From: Coprothermobacter sp.
GTDB lineage: Bacteria > Caldisericota > Caldisericia > Cryosericales > Cryosericaceae
Direction of reading: 5' to 3'
DNA length: 42,595 nucleotides
Assembly (NCBI GenBank): GCA_013824685.1
Contig: PNOG01000003.1
Location: 1 to 42,595 of the forward strand
The position numbers and the translations under genes were made by a program. The notes beneath the pieces are model-generated. The model did not search any database. It saw nothing but the letters and a program-made list of their open reading frames with translations, and was not told the DNA's origin. This document shows, one piece after another, positions 1 through 7,108 of the stretch (its first letter is position 1; every line of letters starts with the position of its first letter).

Positions 1-1
1 G

Positions 2-1066
2 GTCATCAGCGGGATGACGTGGCAAGAGTTTTTCCGTGTCCGTATCGCCGAACCTCTCGGTATGAGGAGTACGACCTTCAACTTGATAGGCCTCAACCGG
101 AATCCAAATGTGGCGGGCGGCGCACGTTCGACAGCCGAGGACTATGCCCGGTTCCTAACCATGCTCCTTCAGGGCGGCATCTGGTTCGGCAAGCATATCC
201 TCTCGGAGCAGGCTGTCTCCCAGATCGAGCAGGACCAGGCTGCCACATCCACCATCGCCGTGACTCCCTATACCGCAGTCGTGTCGCTTCTCCCGTCGAC
301 CAGTCGTGCCCGTCCAGGGCTGGGCATGTGGCGGGAGGAAACCGACCCCAGTACCGGAATCCTCCTTATCGCCTCGTGTCCGGGAACCTACGGGTTCACG
401 CCATGGATCGACCACAGACTGAACCTCGTGGGGGTCCTCTCCATGGAGTACGACCTGGCCAAGGCCGCCTATGCCATCATGCGCGTGCGCCAGCTGGTGC
501 CCCAGGCCATTGCCGCCGGACTCCGCTTCAAGGATGTCCCGACCACATCGTGGGCCTTCGCCGCCGTCACCGACCTGAGTGCCCGCGGTCTCGTCACCGG
601 GTATGAAGACGGCAAGTTCCACCCGGACAACGCGGTGACGCGAGCAGAGTATGCCAAGCTTGTCTGCACCGCCCTGGGTGTCGAGCCGGACACCGTGACC
701 TCCGATCCCTTCAGGGACGTCTCGGCCGCTCACTGGGCGTCAGGCTACGTCGCTGCTGCTGTCCGCAAGGGATGGCTGACCGGGTACCCCGGAGGCGTCT
801 TCGAGCCCGAAAACCCTGTGAGCACGGCCGAAGTCCTTGCGGCTATCGCCCGTTCACAGAGTTGGAACGACACAGCAACCCTCCCCTATGCGGACGTCCA
901 GTCCGACTACTGGGCCTACGCCTTCATCGAGGCCTGTTTTACCAGAGGCATCATCAGAAATCCCGACCCCGGCATCGAATCTGGGGGAAAGCTGAACCCC
1001 GAGGGCCATTGCACACGCGCACAGGCATGCGTTCTCCTCAGCCGCCTGCTGTCCCTGCAATCCTGA
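2..1066 (+). CDS. Serine beta-lactamase-family hydrolase with C-terminal SLH repeats (5' end missing)
   Basis: The reading frame is already open at base 2, so the N-terminus and the SxxK nucleophile motif lie outside the window. The first ~165 visible residues (SGMTWQEFFRVRIAEPLGM, then an AEDYARFLTMLL segment) match the C-terminal half of class C beta-lactamase/D-alanyl-D-alanine carboxypeptidase-like hydrolases. Three SLH repeats follow, opening with FKDVPTTSWAF, FRDVSAAHWAS and YADVQSDYWAY, with TRAE/STAE/TRAQ-type motifs. SLH repeats anchor exported proteins to secondary cell-wall polymers, so this is probably a surface peptidase or esterase acting on cell-wall or D-amino-acid substrates. 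The substrate cannot be told from the visible part. A hairpin terminator follows at 1137-1170. Confidence 0.85.
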   Translation, partial: VISGMTWQEFFRVRIAEPLGMRSTTFNLIGLNRNPNVAGGARSTAEDYARFLTMLLQGGIWFGKHILSEQAVSQIEQDQAATSTIAVTPYTAVVSLLPSTSRARPGLGMWREETDPSTGILLIASCPGTYGFTPWIDHRLNLVGVLSMEYDLAKAAYAIMRVRQLVPQAIAAGLRFKDVPTTSWAFAAVTDLSARGLVTGYEDGKFHPDNAVTRAEYAKLVCTALGVEPDTVTSDPFRDVSAAHWASGYVAAAVRKGWLTGYPGGVFEPENPVSTAEVLAAIARSQSWNDTATLPYADVQSDYWAYAFIEACFTRGIIRNPDPGIESGGKLNPEGHCTRAQACVLLSRLLSLQS

Positions 1067-1079
1067 CCCTCCGTTCAGA

Positions 1080-1139
1080 GTTGTAACACTGACGTCTGTC
1101 CTTGATGTTACAACAATGAGGACTGTCCCGTGTTACAAC
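1080..1139. repeat. GTTGTAACAC/GTGTTACAAC inverted repeat with an extra TGTTACAAC copy
   Basis: GTTGTAACAC at 1080-1089 is the exact reverse complement of GTGTTACAAC at 1130-1139. TGTTACAAC also occurs at 1106-1114, exactly 25 bp before the copy at 1131. The two direct copies are preceded by similar CTGTCC-containing sequence, giving a degenerate 25-bp direct repeat. The function is unknown. TGTAAC/GTTACA half-sites also occur in the MFS/chrB promoter at 12627-12659. Confidence 0.6.
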
Positions 1140-1170
1140 GCCCCGGAGCAATCCGGGGCGTTCTTCATTC
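1137..1170 (+). terminator. Rho-independent terminator after the SLH protein
   Basis: AACGCCCCGG (1137-1146) pairs perfectly with CCGGGGCGTT (1153-1162) around a 6-base loop. TTCTTCATTC follows as a T-rich tail. It overlaps the last copy of the GTTACAAC repeat. Confidence 0.75.
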
Positions 1171-1189
1171 AGGAGACTTGGGCGAACAA

Positions 1190-1489
1190 CTATTCGTCTT
1201 CGTCGTCCTGGGCTTCCTCCGCTTCTTCCTCTTCCTTTTCCTCGTCGTCCCAGTCGGTGTCACTATCGGCAAGGTCCTCCAGGATGTCCTGAAGGTCGTC
1301 CAGCCGGTCCATCAGATCATCGATATCATCATCCGACAGGCCGGACGCATCGATCTGTTCATATGCCTCATCAAGCTCTGCCCGCAAGCGTGCTGCCTCT
1401 TCCACGGCAACGTTGTCCTCGTCCAACTCGCTGATCTTCAGTTCGAGCGCACTGACGACTCCCTCGACCCGTACTCTCTCGTCATCCAT
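1190..1489 (-). CDS. Small highly acidic protein of unknown function
   Basis: This is a 99-residue protein if translation starts at the ATG at 1489, where GGGAGG sits five bases upstream; an ATG seven codons further up has no such site. The N-terminal half resembles a charged amphipathic helix or coiled coil (ISELDEDNVAVEEAARLRAE). The C-terminus is an almost uninterrupted run of Asp and Glu, so the protein is strongly acidic and probably partly disordered. There is no signal peptide or membrane segment. I do not recognise a family; XRE-partner or nucleic-acid-mimic proteins can look like this, but nothing proves such a role. Confidence 0.6.
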   Translation of the reverse strand: MDDERVRVEGVVSALELKISELDEDNVAVEEAARLRAELDEAYEQIDASGLSDDDIDDLMDRLDDLQDILEDLADSDTDWDDEEKEEEEAEEAQDDEDE

Positions 1490-1564
1490 GACTGCCTCCC
1501 ATGTGAACATGTGGGTGTGATGCCGGCACTATAGAGAAAACGCCCCATGTTTCAAGCCTAGGAC

Positions 1565-1604
1565 GCAGAAATGCCAGACGGCCGGGCAAAAACCCGGCCG
1601 TCTG
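1565..1604 (-). terminator. Terminator hairpin for the DUF4342 gene
   Basis: CAGACGGCCGGG (1575-1586) pairs perfectly with CCCGGCCGTCTG (1593-1604) over a CAAAAA loop. Read on the minus strand it is followed by GCATTTCTGCG, a weak T tail, just downstream of the gene ending at 1626. Confidence 0.65.
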
Positions 1605-1625
1605 CAGTACCCCAGCGGGGGCAGA

Positions 1626-1928
1626 TTACTGTGCTGAAGTCTCAGTCTTGTCCACGGACGAGCCTTCGACAGTCGGTTTCGCCGGCGCGTCGACAAGCTC
1701 TACGGCAATGGTATACGACGCCGCGAGAGCGGCGACTGCCCCAATGGCCGCCCACACGGGAAGCAGGACCGCGCCCACGACGCCTGCGGTGAGCGGGACC
1801 TCAAACAGCGCGATGCCGTCCTTGTCCTTGATCGTGATGCGCCGGACGTTGCCCTGATGGACCAGGTCCCTGACCTGCTGTAGAAGCCTCTCGCCACTGA
1901 CTTTGAACTCTTCCGTTCGATTACTCAT
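1626..1928 (-). CDS. DUF4342-family membrane protein
   Basis: The 100-residue protein starts at the ATG at 1928, preceded by AGGAGA at good spacing; the longer frame upstream lacks a ribosome site. Residues 1-45 form a helix and a small beta unit (SGERLLQQVRDLVHQGNVRRITI, split here as SGERLLQQVRDL then VHQGNVRRITI) typical of DUF4342. A hydrophobic stretch at about residues 47-77 (VPLTAGVVGAVLLPVWAAIG onward) would cross the membrane once or twice. A short Thr/Ser-rich tail follows. DUF4342 proteins have no established function. It diverges from the AKR operon and ends in its own hairpin. Confidence 0.75.
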   Translation of the reverse strand: MSNRTEEFKVSGERLLQQVRDLVHQGNVRRITIKDKDGIALFEVPLTAGVVGAVLLPVWAAIGAVAALAASYTIAVELVDAPAKPTVEGSSVDKTETSAQ

Positions 1929-2056
1929 GTCTCGTCTCCTCTGATGTTGTTGTCGATGCGAAGGATCACTGCACTGCGCCTGTCCTGTCGTCACCTTGTC
2001 TACGCGGGTGAAGGAGCCAAGGTTACACTGGCGCTGGTACGGCTGCCCCGTGAGGC

Positions 2057-2062
2057 TATACT
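2057..2062 (+). promoter_or_regulatory. Candidate -10 (TATACT) for the AKR operon
   Basis: TATACT lies 40 bases before the AKR start codon in the divergent intergenic region. The -35 at 17-bp spacing (CTGGTA, 2034-2039) is a poor match. Confidence 0.4.
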
Positions 2063-2101
2063 ATTACTGAACGCGGCCTCACCGCGGAAGGGAGGAACCT
2101 C

Positions 2102-2995
2102 ATGGAGAAACGACCATTTGGCAAGACCGGTGTCGAACTCCCGATCCTGAGCCTTGGATGCCAGCGACTGGTGAATGAGGAAGGCTGCAACCAGGACCAG
2201 GCTGTTGCCATCCTCGAGCGGGCCCTGAAACGCGGCGTGTGGTACTTCGACACGGCGCCCGCCTATTCGGAGGGCGAAAGCGAACGACGTGTCGGGCTGG
2301 TGGCAATGAGCCGGCGCACGGACATGTGGATAGCGACCAAGGTCAACGAGACCACGCGGGACAGTGCCCGTCGGCAGCTCGAGGCGAGTCTCGGCCGACT
2401 GCAGACCGACCACGTGGAAGAAGTGCGTCTGCACAACGTCTTCAGCTTTGACCGGCTGAATGCCATGACCGGCAAGGGTGGGGCGCTCGAGGCCCTGATC
2501 GAGGCGCGAGACGAGGGCCTGGTCCGGTTCATCAGTATCTCGGGGCATGCAAATCCACAGGTACTTGTCGAGGCCATCCGGCGATTTCCGTTCGACACAG
2601 CCCTGTGCGCCGTCTCGGCGCTGGACCATTTCATCTACAGCTTCGCAGAGGAGTTTCTGCCATTTGCTCTCCAGAAATGCATGGGCGTTGTCGGCATGAA
2701 GGTTCTGGGCTTCAAGGCCCTGGCTGCCGACTGGCAGCGGGCGCTGCGGTACAGCATGGGTCTGCCGCTCACCACCGTCATTACCGGCTGCTCCACCATT
2801 GAACAGCTGGACGGCAACATTGACCTTGCCGAGAGCTTCGTGCCAATGACCAGCGTCGAGCGCCTGGCATTCTTCCGCGACATCCTGCCGATGGTCACAC
2901 CGCAGAACATGCCCTGGAAATCCAAGGACTGGGCCCGCAAGGACTGGATCGAACGGAAAGAGCCTTTCGGATTGACGCGCACCGACTGCCAGTAA
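2102..2995 (+). CDS. Aldo/keto reductase
   Basis: A 297-residue NAD(P)H-dependent aldo/keto reductase of the TIM-barrel AKR superfamily. The catalytic tetrad is visible: Asp50 and Tyr55 in YFDTAPAYSEG, Lys80 in WIATKV and His111 in VRLHNV. The length is typical. It starts at an ATG behind GGGAGG. It probably reduces or oxidises a small carbonyl or sugar substrate, but the subgroup cannot be named from sequence alone. It leads a plus-strand cluster with a DUF2804 gene (30 bp gap) and a GNAT gene (7 bp gap), so co-transcription is likely. Confidence 0.9.
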   Translation: MEKRPFGKTGVELPILSLGCQRLVNEEGCNQDQAVAILERALKRGVWYFDTAPAYSEGESERRVGLVAMSRRTDMWIATKVNETTRDSARRQLEASLGRLQTDHVEEVRLHNVFSFDRLNAMTGKGGALEALIEARDEGLVRFISISGHANPQVLVEAIRRFPFDTALCAVSALDHFIYSFAEEFLPFALQKCMGVVGMKVLGFKALAADWQRALRYSMGLPLTTVITGCSTIEQLDGNIDLAESFVPMTSVERLAFFRDILPMVTPQNMPWKSKDWARKDWIERKEPFGLTRTDCQ

Positions 2996-3025
2996 TGGCA
3001 CGGCGCACGGAAAAGGGAGCTGTCG

Positions 3026-4048
3026 ATGCAGCATGAGCTGACTACGAACATAGACCTGTTGAGCGACAGGGGCGAACTGAACGAGAAGGGATGGGCACGC
3101 CAACTGGTAGCCACGTACAACCGCGAACGCGTCGCCGCAAGCTGGCTGCGCATCAAGGAGTGGGACTACTACTGTGTCCTGACCCCGGACTATGGCGTGG
3201 CCATGACCATCTCGGACATCGGCTACCTGGCCAACATCTCTGTGACCTGGCTGGATTTCGCGAACCGGACTGAGGTCACGGAAACCGTCATGAAGCCGTT
3301 CACGCGCGGGGCGCTCAACCTGCCGCGCACGTCTGAGACAGGTGACATCGCGTACAAGGACAGCCGCATCGACATGCGCTTCACCCGCAACCCTGCGTCA
3401 CGCGTGCTGACCCTGGATGTCCCGGGTTTCGACCACGGCAAGGGGATCAAGGGCAGCCTGAGACTCGACCAGGACCCAACTTTGGAAAGCATGGTCATCC
3501 TGACCCCGTTCGAGCGTGCGCCGAAAGCCTTCTACTACAACCAGAAAGTCAACTGCATGCCCGCGACAGGAACCATCACAATCGGCGGCGTGGACCATGT
3601 CTTCGATCCACAGACCTCGGCCGGCGTCCTCGACTGGGGTCGGGGTGTCTGGACGTACCGCAACACCTGGTACTGGGGTTCCGGCTCCGGCCATGTGGAC
3701 GGGCATTCCTTCGGCTTCAACATCGGCTACGGGTTTGGCGACACCAGTGCCGCCAGCGAGAACGTCATCGTCTGGGACGGCAGGGTTCACAAGTTCGACC
3801 GCATCGAGTTCCAGATTCCGCCGGACTCCTTCCTCAAGCCGTGGAAATTCGTGAGCAGCGACGGTCGATTCGACATGGACTTCGAGCCCATCCTGGACCG
3901 CCATGCCAAGACTGACATCGGCGTCATCAAGACCGTTCAGCATCAGGTCTTTGGGCGCTTCACCGGTGACGCCGTCCTCGACGACGGGACCCGGGTGCAC
4001 CTCGACCACTTCCTCGGTTTCGCCGAGAAAGTACTCAACCAATGGTGA
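3026..4048 (+). CDS. DUF2804 family protein
   Basis: A 340-residue protein with the layout of DUF2804: an N-terminal segment (LLSDRGELNEKGWAR, then IKEWDYYCVL), a beta-rich body and the conserved WGRGVWTYRNTWYWGSGSG block near residues 206-224. No signal peptide or membrane segment is seen. The family has no established activity; its beta-rich fold recalls lipocalin-like proteins such as the tocopherol-cyclase relatives, one of which is at 25930-26958. It starts at ATG with GGGAG upstream. It sits between an aldo/keto reductase and a GNAT enzyme in one apparent operon. Confidence 0.85.
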   Translation: MQHELTTNIDLLSDRGELNEKGWARQLVATYNRERVAASWLRIKEWDYYCVLTPDYGVAMTISDIGYLANISVTWLDFANRTEVTETVMKPFTRGALNLPRTSETGDIAYKDSRIDMRFTRNPASRVLTLDVPGFDHGKGIKGSLRLDQDPTLESMVILTPFERAPKAFYYNQKVNCMPATGTITIGGVDHVFDPQTSAGVLDWGRGVWTYRNTWYWGSGSGHVDGHSFGFNIGYGFGDTSAASENVIVWDGRVHKFDRIEFQIPPDSFLKPWKFVSSDGRFDMDFEPILDRHAKTDIGVIKTVQHQVFGRFTGDAVLDDGTRVHLDHFLGFAEKVLNQW

Positions 4049-4055
4049 GGCCATC

Positions 4056-4853
4056 ATGAGCGCAACAAGAATTCTTCCGGTAGCAGTACGCAACGCGGGC
4101 GACCTTGCCACGATCTGTGCAGGAGAAGGCGCGAAATCCGATCCGTTGTGGGAACGGGCGACCAAGGCCAAGAGACAGTGGGCCCGCGACCGTCTCGCCG
4201 AACTGGGCACGTTTGCCTGGGTCGCCTACAACGGTGCCGACCCCATCGGCATGATCCAGTGCCATCCCGACCGCGACCCCATGGGCGTGGGTGTGGCCGT
4301 CATCGACTGTATCTGGGTTCCCAAGAAATCCCGCTGGGGACGAGGCATCGGTAGCAAGCTTCTGGCAGAGGTTGAGACGACGATGCAGCGTCAGCATCGC
4401 TGGTTCGACGGCAAGACTGCTGATGGCATGGCTGCCATCGCCTTTCATGGCGAAGCCGAGGGCCAGCAGTCCGCCGAATCATTCTACCTGCACCACGGGT
4501 TTGTCCACGTGGATGGCGACCCCGACCTCATGTTCAAGCCCTTCCTGCCGGAAACCGTCTGGACCTCGACCCCGCGCGCAGTGGTGGAGCCGACGACGTT
4601 GCCCGACGACCAAGCCCGCGTCACCGTGCTGCTCGGACCTCTCTCGTGTCCGTTCCAGTACCGTATCCTCAGCCAGACCGGCACCTATGTCGGCGAGAAG
4701 CTCGGCATACCGGTCACCGAAGTGGACGCCGTCATCGATCCTGAACGTTATCTGGCTCATGGCGGACACCCTGGCATCCTCGTGCACGGCCGTCCGCTCC
4801 AGTATGACCTTCTGCAGCGTGAGAGACTTAATGAGGAGCTGCGCGGATTGTAG
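4056..4853 (+). CDS. GNAT acetyltransferase with C-terminal YoaP-like domain
   Basis: The start is the ATG at 4056, seven bases after the DUF2804 stop and behind GGTGAGG. The 265-residue product has a GNAT domain at about residues 5-155: the WVAYNGADPIGMIQCHP strand, the acetyl-CoA loop in KKSRWGRGIGSKLLAEVE, and SAESFYLHHGFVHVDGDPD near its end. About 80 residues follow that look thioredoxin-like (VTVLLGPLSCPFQYRILSQ to HPGILVHGRPL). This arrangement resembles YoaP-type acetyltransferases. The CPFQ motif has only one Cys, so disulfide exchange is unlikely. The substrate is unknown. Confidence 0.75.
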   Translation: MSATRILPVAVRNAGDLATICAGEGAKSDPLWERATKAKRQWARDRLAELGTFAWVAYNGADPIGMIQCHPDRDPMGVGVAVIDCIWVPKKSRWGRGIGSKLLAEVETTMQRQHRWFDGKTADGMAAIAFHGEAEGQQSAESFYLHHGFVHVDGDPDLMFKPFLPETVWTSTPRAVVEPTTLPDDQARVTVLLGPLSCPFQYRILSQTGTYVGEKLGIPVTEVDAVIDPERYLAHGGHPGILVHGRPLQYDLLQRERLNEELRGL

Positions 4854-4884
4854 AATCCTCCTGAAGAATCAGGTGTGTCTCATC

Positions 4885-4911
4885 GGAGCCCCGCGGCGCG
4901 GGGCTCCTTTG
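4885..4911 (+). terminator. Terminator of the AKR/DUF2804/GNAT operon
   Basis: GGAGCCCCGC (4885-4894) pairs with GCGGGGCTCC (4898-4907) over a GGC loop, followed by TTT. It lies between convergent genes. Confidence 0.75.
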
Positions 4912-4938
4912 CGTCTGGGGGCGATGTCTGGACCGGGT

Positions 4939-5946
4939 TCAGTCCGCAGGCGCCTCAAAGGAACCTGCAACGCCGAACAGCGGCCCCGTCGTCGTCCGAA
5001 GCACATCAGTACTGGGGATGACGTACGATATGCCGTCCACCACCTCCGGCAGTCCCGGGAAGGGGACCGACTCCACGCCTTCGGCCGCGACGTCCTTGTA
5101 GGTTATGGCGATGCGCGCCATAACGCCGAACGACATGTCGGTTGTCACGGCCGCTTGCACAGCGCGGATGACCGCAGGGAGGCGCAGCAGCGTCCGCACC
5201 TCTTTCGTCTGGTCGATGACGGCCGCCAGGAGCTTCTTCTGGCGCGCCACACGCCCGTGGTCCTGGCCGGACCATGTGCCGAAATCCCCGATGGCATCCA
5301 TCCTGAACCGCGCATACTCCAGCGCCTGCTCGCCATCGAGATGCTGGACGCCCGGCTGCAAGTCGATGACTACGTCGACCCCCTTGTAGAGCATCCTCTC
5401 CTCGACGTCGATGGTTACGCCGCCCAGAGCGTCGATTATGGCCGCAAACCCTGCGAAATCGGTTTTGACCGTGTAGTCGATGCGGAGACCCGGCAGCAGG
5501 TCTGTTGTGATGGTGTCGACCAGCAGACTGGTCCCCCCGCCCTGGTAGTATCCGCTGGAAGTCTGGTTCAGCTTGTTCACGCCGTGGCCGGGGATCGTGA
5601 CGCGTGTGTCGCGTGGGAGAGACAGCAGGCGTACGTGCTTCGTCGCCGGGTCCAGCCGCACCAGCATGATCGTGTCCGCCCGCCCGGGGTCGTCCTTCTC
5701 GCGGGAGTCAGCCCCAAGCAACAGGATGTTGAGCGGTTTGTCAAGGTCGGGCTGTGGCTCGAGAGGAATCGGGGGCACCACGCGCTGCGCAGGAACGGGG
5801 TGGTCCAGTGCCGAAGGGTTCGCAGTATCACCAGTGACGACGTAGGATAGAGGCAGACCACGTGACACAGCGGCGACTCCGACAAGCAGCGCCGCTATCG
5901 CCAGCAGTGCCAGAATTCTATGCAGAGTTCGCTCTTGTACCGCCAT
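4939..5946 (-). CDS. LytR-CpsA-Psr (LCP) family protein
   Basis: A 335-residue membrane-anchored LCP phosphotransferase-type protein. It has a short cytoplasmic N-terminus, one membrane helix at about residues 10-32, and an extracytoplasmic LCP domain with NILLLGADSRE, LLSLPRDTRV, VNKLNQTSS and the YARFRMDAIGDFG region. LCP enzymes attach undecaprenyl-linked polymers such as teichoic acid-like or capsular glycans to the wall. That fits an SLH-bearing cell surface. Relative to the usual GDFGR motif, seven residues (TWSGQDH) are inserted before the HGRVARQ segment. The start has AGGAG upstream. It is monocistronic, convergent with the GNAT operon. Confidence 0.9.
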   Translation of the reverse strand: MAVQERTLHRILALLAIAALLVGVAAVSRGLPLSYVVTGDTANPSALDHPVPAQRVVPPIPLEPQPDLDKPLNILLLGADSREKDDPGRADTIMLVRLDPATKHVRLLSLPRDTRVTIPGHGVNKLNQTSSGYYQGGGTSLLVDTITTDLLPGLRIDYTVKTDFAGFAAIIDALGGVTIDVEERMLYKGVDVVIDLQPGVQHLDGEQALEYARFRMDAIGDFGTWSGQDHGRVARQKKLLAAVIDQTKEVRTLLRLPAVIRAVQAAVTTDMSFGVMARIAITYKDVAAEGVESVPFPGLPEVVDGISYVIPSTDVLRTTTGPLFGVAGSFEAPAD

Positions 5947-6020
5947 GGTGCTCCTTGTGCCAGTCAGAGAACCAGCTTTTTAGTATACAGCATCATGGAG
6001 CATTCCCTTCGCTAAACACG

Positions 6021-6104
6021 TTGGTCTGTCATTCCCGCGCATGTGAGGCCCTTGGTCTGTCATTCCCGCGCATGTGAGGCCCTTGGTCTGTCATTCCCGC
6101 GCAT
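6021..6104. repeat. 31-bp tandem direct repeat, about 2.7 copies
   Basis: The unit, beginning TTGGTCTGTCATTCCCGCGC, starts at 6021, 6052 and 6083. The first two copies are identical; the third diverges after GCATG into the full REPIN-like element. A degraded copy (TGTCCGTCATTCCCGGGCAT) lies near 6210-6240, next to another at about 6241. There are no spacers, so this is not a CRISPR array. The units look like truncated left arms of the adjacent palindromic element. Confidence 0.8.
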
Positions 6105-6160
6105 GCGGGAATCCAGTCCTGGTTCGACGCGTGGGTTCCCGCCTTCGCGGGAACGACGGA
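6087..6160. repeat. REPIN-like palindromic element, copy A
   Basis: About 74 bp, running from GTCATTCCCGCGCATGCGGG to TTCCCGCCTTCGCGGGAACG. It contains two short GC hairpins in opposite orientation and inverted ends (GTCATTCCCGCG against CGCGGGAACGAC). Related copies are at 6619-6692, 28063-28135 and 37979-38075. The form matches repetitive extragenic palindromes seen in many bacteria. Confidence 0.8.
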
Positions 6161-6247
6161 AGGGGCAGAGGTATCCTGCCGCTTATCATTCTTGGGCACG
6201 TGAGTCCTTGTGTCCGTCATTCCCGGGCATGTGAGGCCCTTGGTCTG

Positions 6248-6577
6248 TCATTCCCGCGCATGCGGGAATCCAATCTTCTCGTCCCCCGTGATATCGGGCC
6301 AGAGGTCATGCCAGTCAGGATTGCCCTGTTCGATCAGGTCGACCTTCCACTGGCGGTTCCATTTCTTGATCTGCTTCTCGCGCTGAATTGCCGCGATCAT
6401 GTCGGCGTGGAGTTCATAGTAGACCAGGCAGTGGACGCCATACCGCTTCGTGAATCCGTCGGCGACGTTGTTTCGGTGTTCGTAGATGCGTCTTACGAGG
6501 TCGCTGGTCACCCCGGTGTACAGGGTCCCGTTAGTTCTGCTGGTCAGGATGTAGACGGCAGGTTGTCTCGTCGCCAT
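6248..6577 (-). CDS. GIY-YIG nuclease family protein
   Basis: A 109-residue single-domain GIY-YIG protein of the UPF0213/YhbQ-like type. The core is visible as AVYILTSRTNGTLYTGVTSD (GIY as VYI, YIG as YTG), then the conserved Arg in LVRRIYEHRNN, HCLVYYEL with its Glu, and REKQIKKWNRQWKVDLI. It probably binds and cuts DNA, or is a repair or mobility relative. The domain ends near WHDLWPDI. The last residues, GFPHARE, and the stop are encoded by a REPIN-like repeat half. It starts behind AGGAGG. Repeat copies lie on both sides, making it a possible cargo or mobiliser of these repeats (inference). Confidence 0.85.
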   Translation of the reverse strand: MATRQPAVYILTSRTNGTLYTGVTSDLVRRIYEHRNNVADGFTKRYGVHCLVYYELHADMIAAIQREKQIKKWNRQWKVDLIEQGNPDWHDLWPDITGDEKIGFPHARE

Positions 6578-6618
6578 ACGCCTCCTCTTCTGTCATTCCT
6601 GTACACATGAGGCCCCTA

Positions 6619-6692
6619 GTCTGTCATTCACGGGTCCGAGGGAATCCATTCTTGGTTCGACGTGTGGGTTCCCGCCTTCGCGGGAACGACAG
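6619..6692. repeat. REPIN-like palindromic element, copy B
   Basis: Same two-hairpin layout as copy A, with GTCATTCACGGG on the left and TTCCCGCCTTCGCGGGAACG on the right. The left hairpin has decayed. It overlaps the 3' end of the membrane-protein gene 6624-7079 and supplies its last ~21 codons. Confidence 0.8.
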
Positions 6693-7079
6693 AGTAATTG
6701 CCCCCGGCTGGTTGAAACCGAACAGCGCAGCGACGCTCGGAACAAGATACAGGAGCGTCACCATTACGCGCGAATCCTGGTTGAGGCGCAGAGGCTCTGC
6801 CAGCAGGAGAACAAGCACGAGTCCCAGGACTGCCCCGAAGATGCCTCGCCAGAGACTGTGAGGAAGACGCAATCGCCACGCTACCAGCCACATGCCAACC
6901 ACGAATCCGACGGGGTAGGCGAGAACACTGCCAACCAAGGCCCCGATGATGTCTCCCCAGCCATTGCTGGCACCGCTGCCCAGCTTCGCTCCGATCCAGC
7001 TGCCCAGTAGCAGCATGCACCCTCCCAGGACGACGCCCACGATCAGTTCCAGCAGCGTCGTACGCAGTGAGTCTCTCAC
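6624..7079 (-). CDS. Small multi-spanning membrane protein, C-terminus encoded by a repeat
   Basis: A 151-residue frame with a GTG start. Four hydrophobic segments are visible, at roughly residues 9-33, 42-66, 77-94 and 104-122. Glycine patterns in them (GVVLGGCMLLLGSWIGAKLG) suit tightly packed helices. I do not recognise a family. From about residue 131 the sequence (SFPRRREPTRRTKNGFPRTR) is translated from REPIN-like copy B, so the native C-terminus appears replaced or extended. GGAGGA lies about 19 bases upstream of the GTG, too far for an ideal ribosome site, so the start is uncertain. Confidence 0.55.
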   Translation of the reverse strand: MRDSLRTTLLELIVGVVLGGCMLLLGSWIGAKLGSGASNGWGDIIGALVGSVLAYPVGFVVGMWLVAWRLRLPHSLWRGIFGAVLGLVLVLLLAEPLRLNQDSRVMVTLLYLVPSVAALFGFNQPGAITLSFPRRREPTRRTKNGFPRTRE

Positions 7080-7108
7080 GGACGCGTCACGCTACACTTC
7101 CTCCGCAC

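Noticed and set aside
2000-3103. A 367-codon minus-strand frame opposite the AKR gene
   Set aside because: Shadow of the aldo/keto reductase; no ribosome site or family feature.
4291-5850. A 519-codon plus-strand frame crossing the GNAT gene and the LCP gene
   Set aside because: It overlaps two well-supported genes and a terminator and its translation is Arg/Ser/Pro-rich without a fold.
6021-6280. Possible CRISPR array from the regular repeats
   Set aside because: The 31-bp units are directly abutting, with no unique spacers, and match a dispersed palindromic element.
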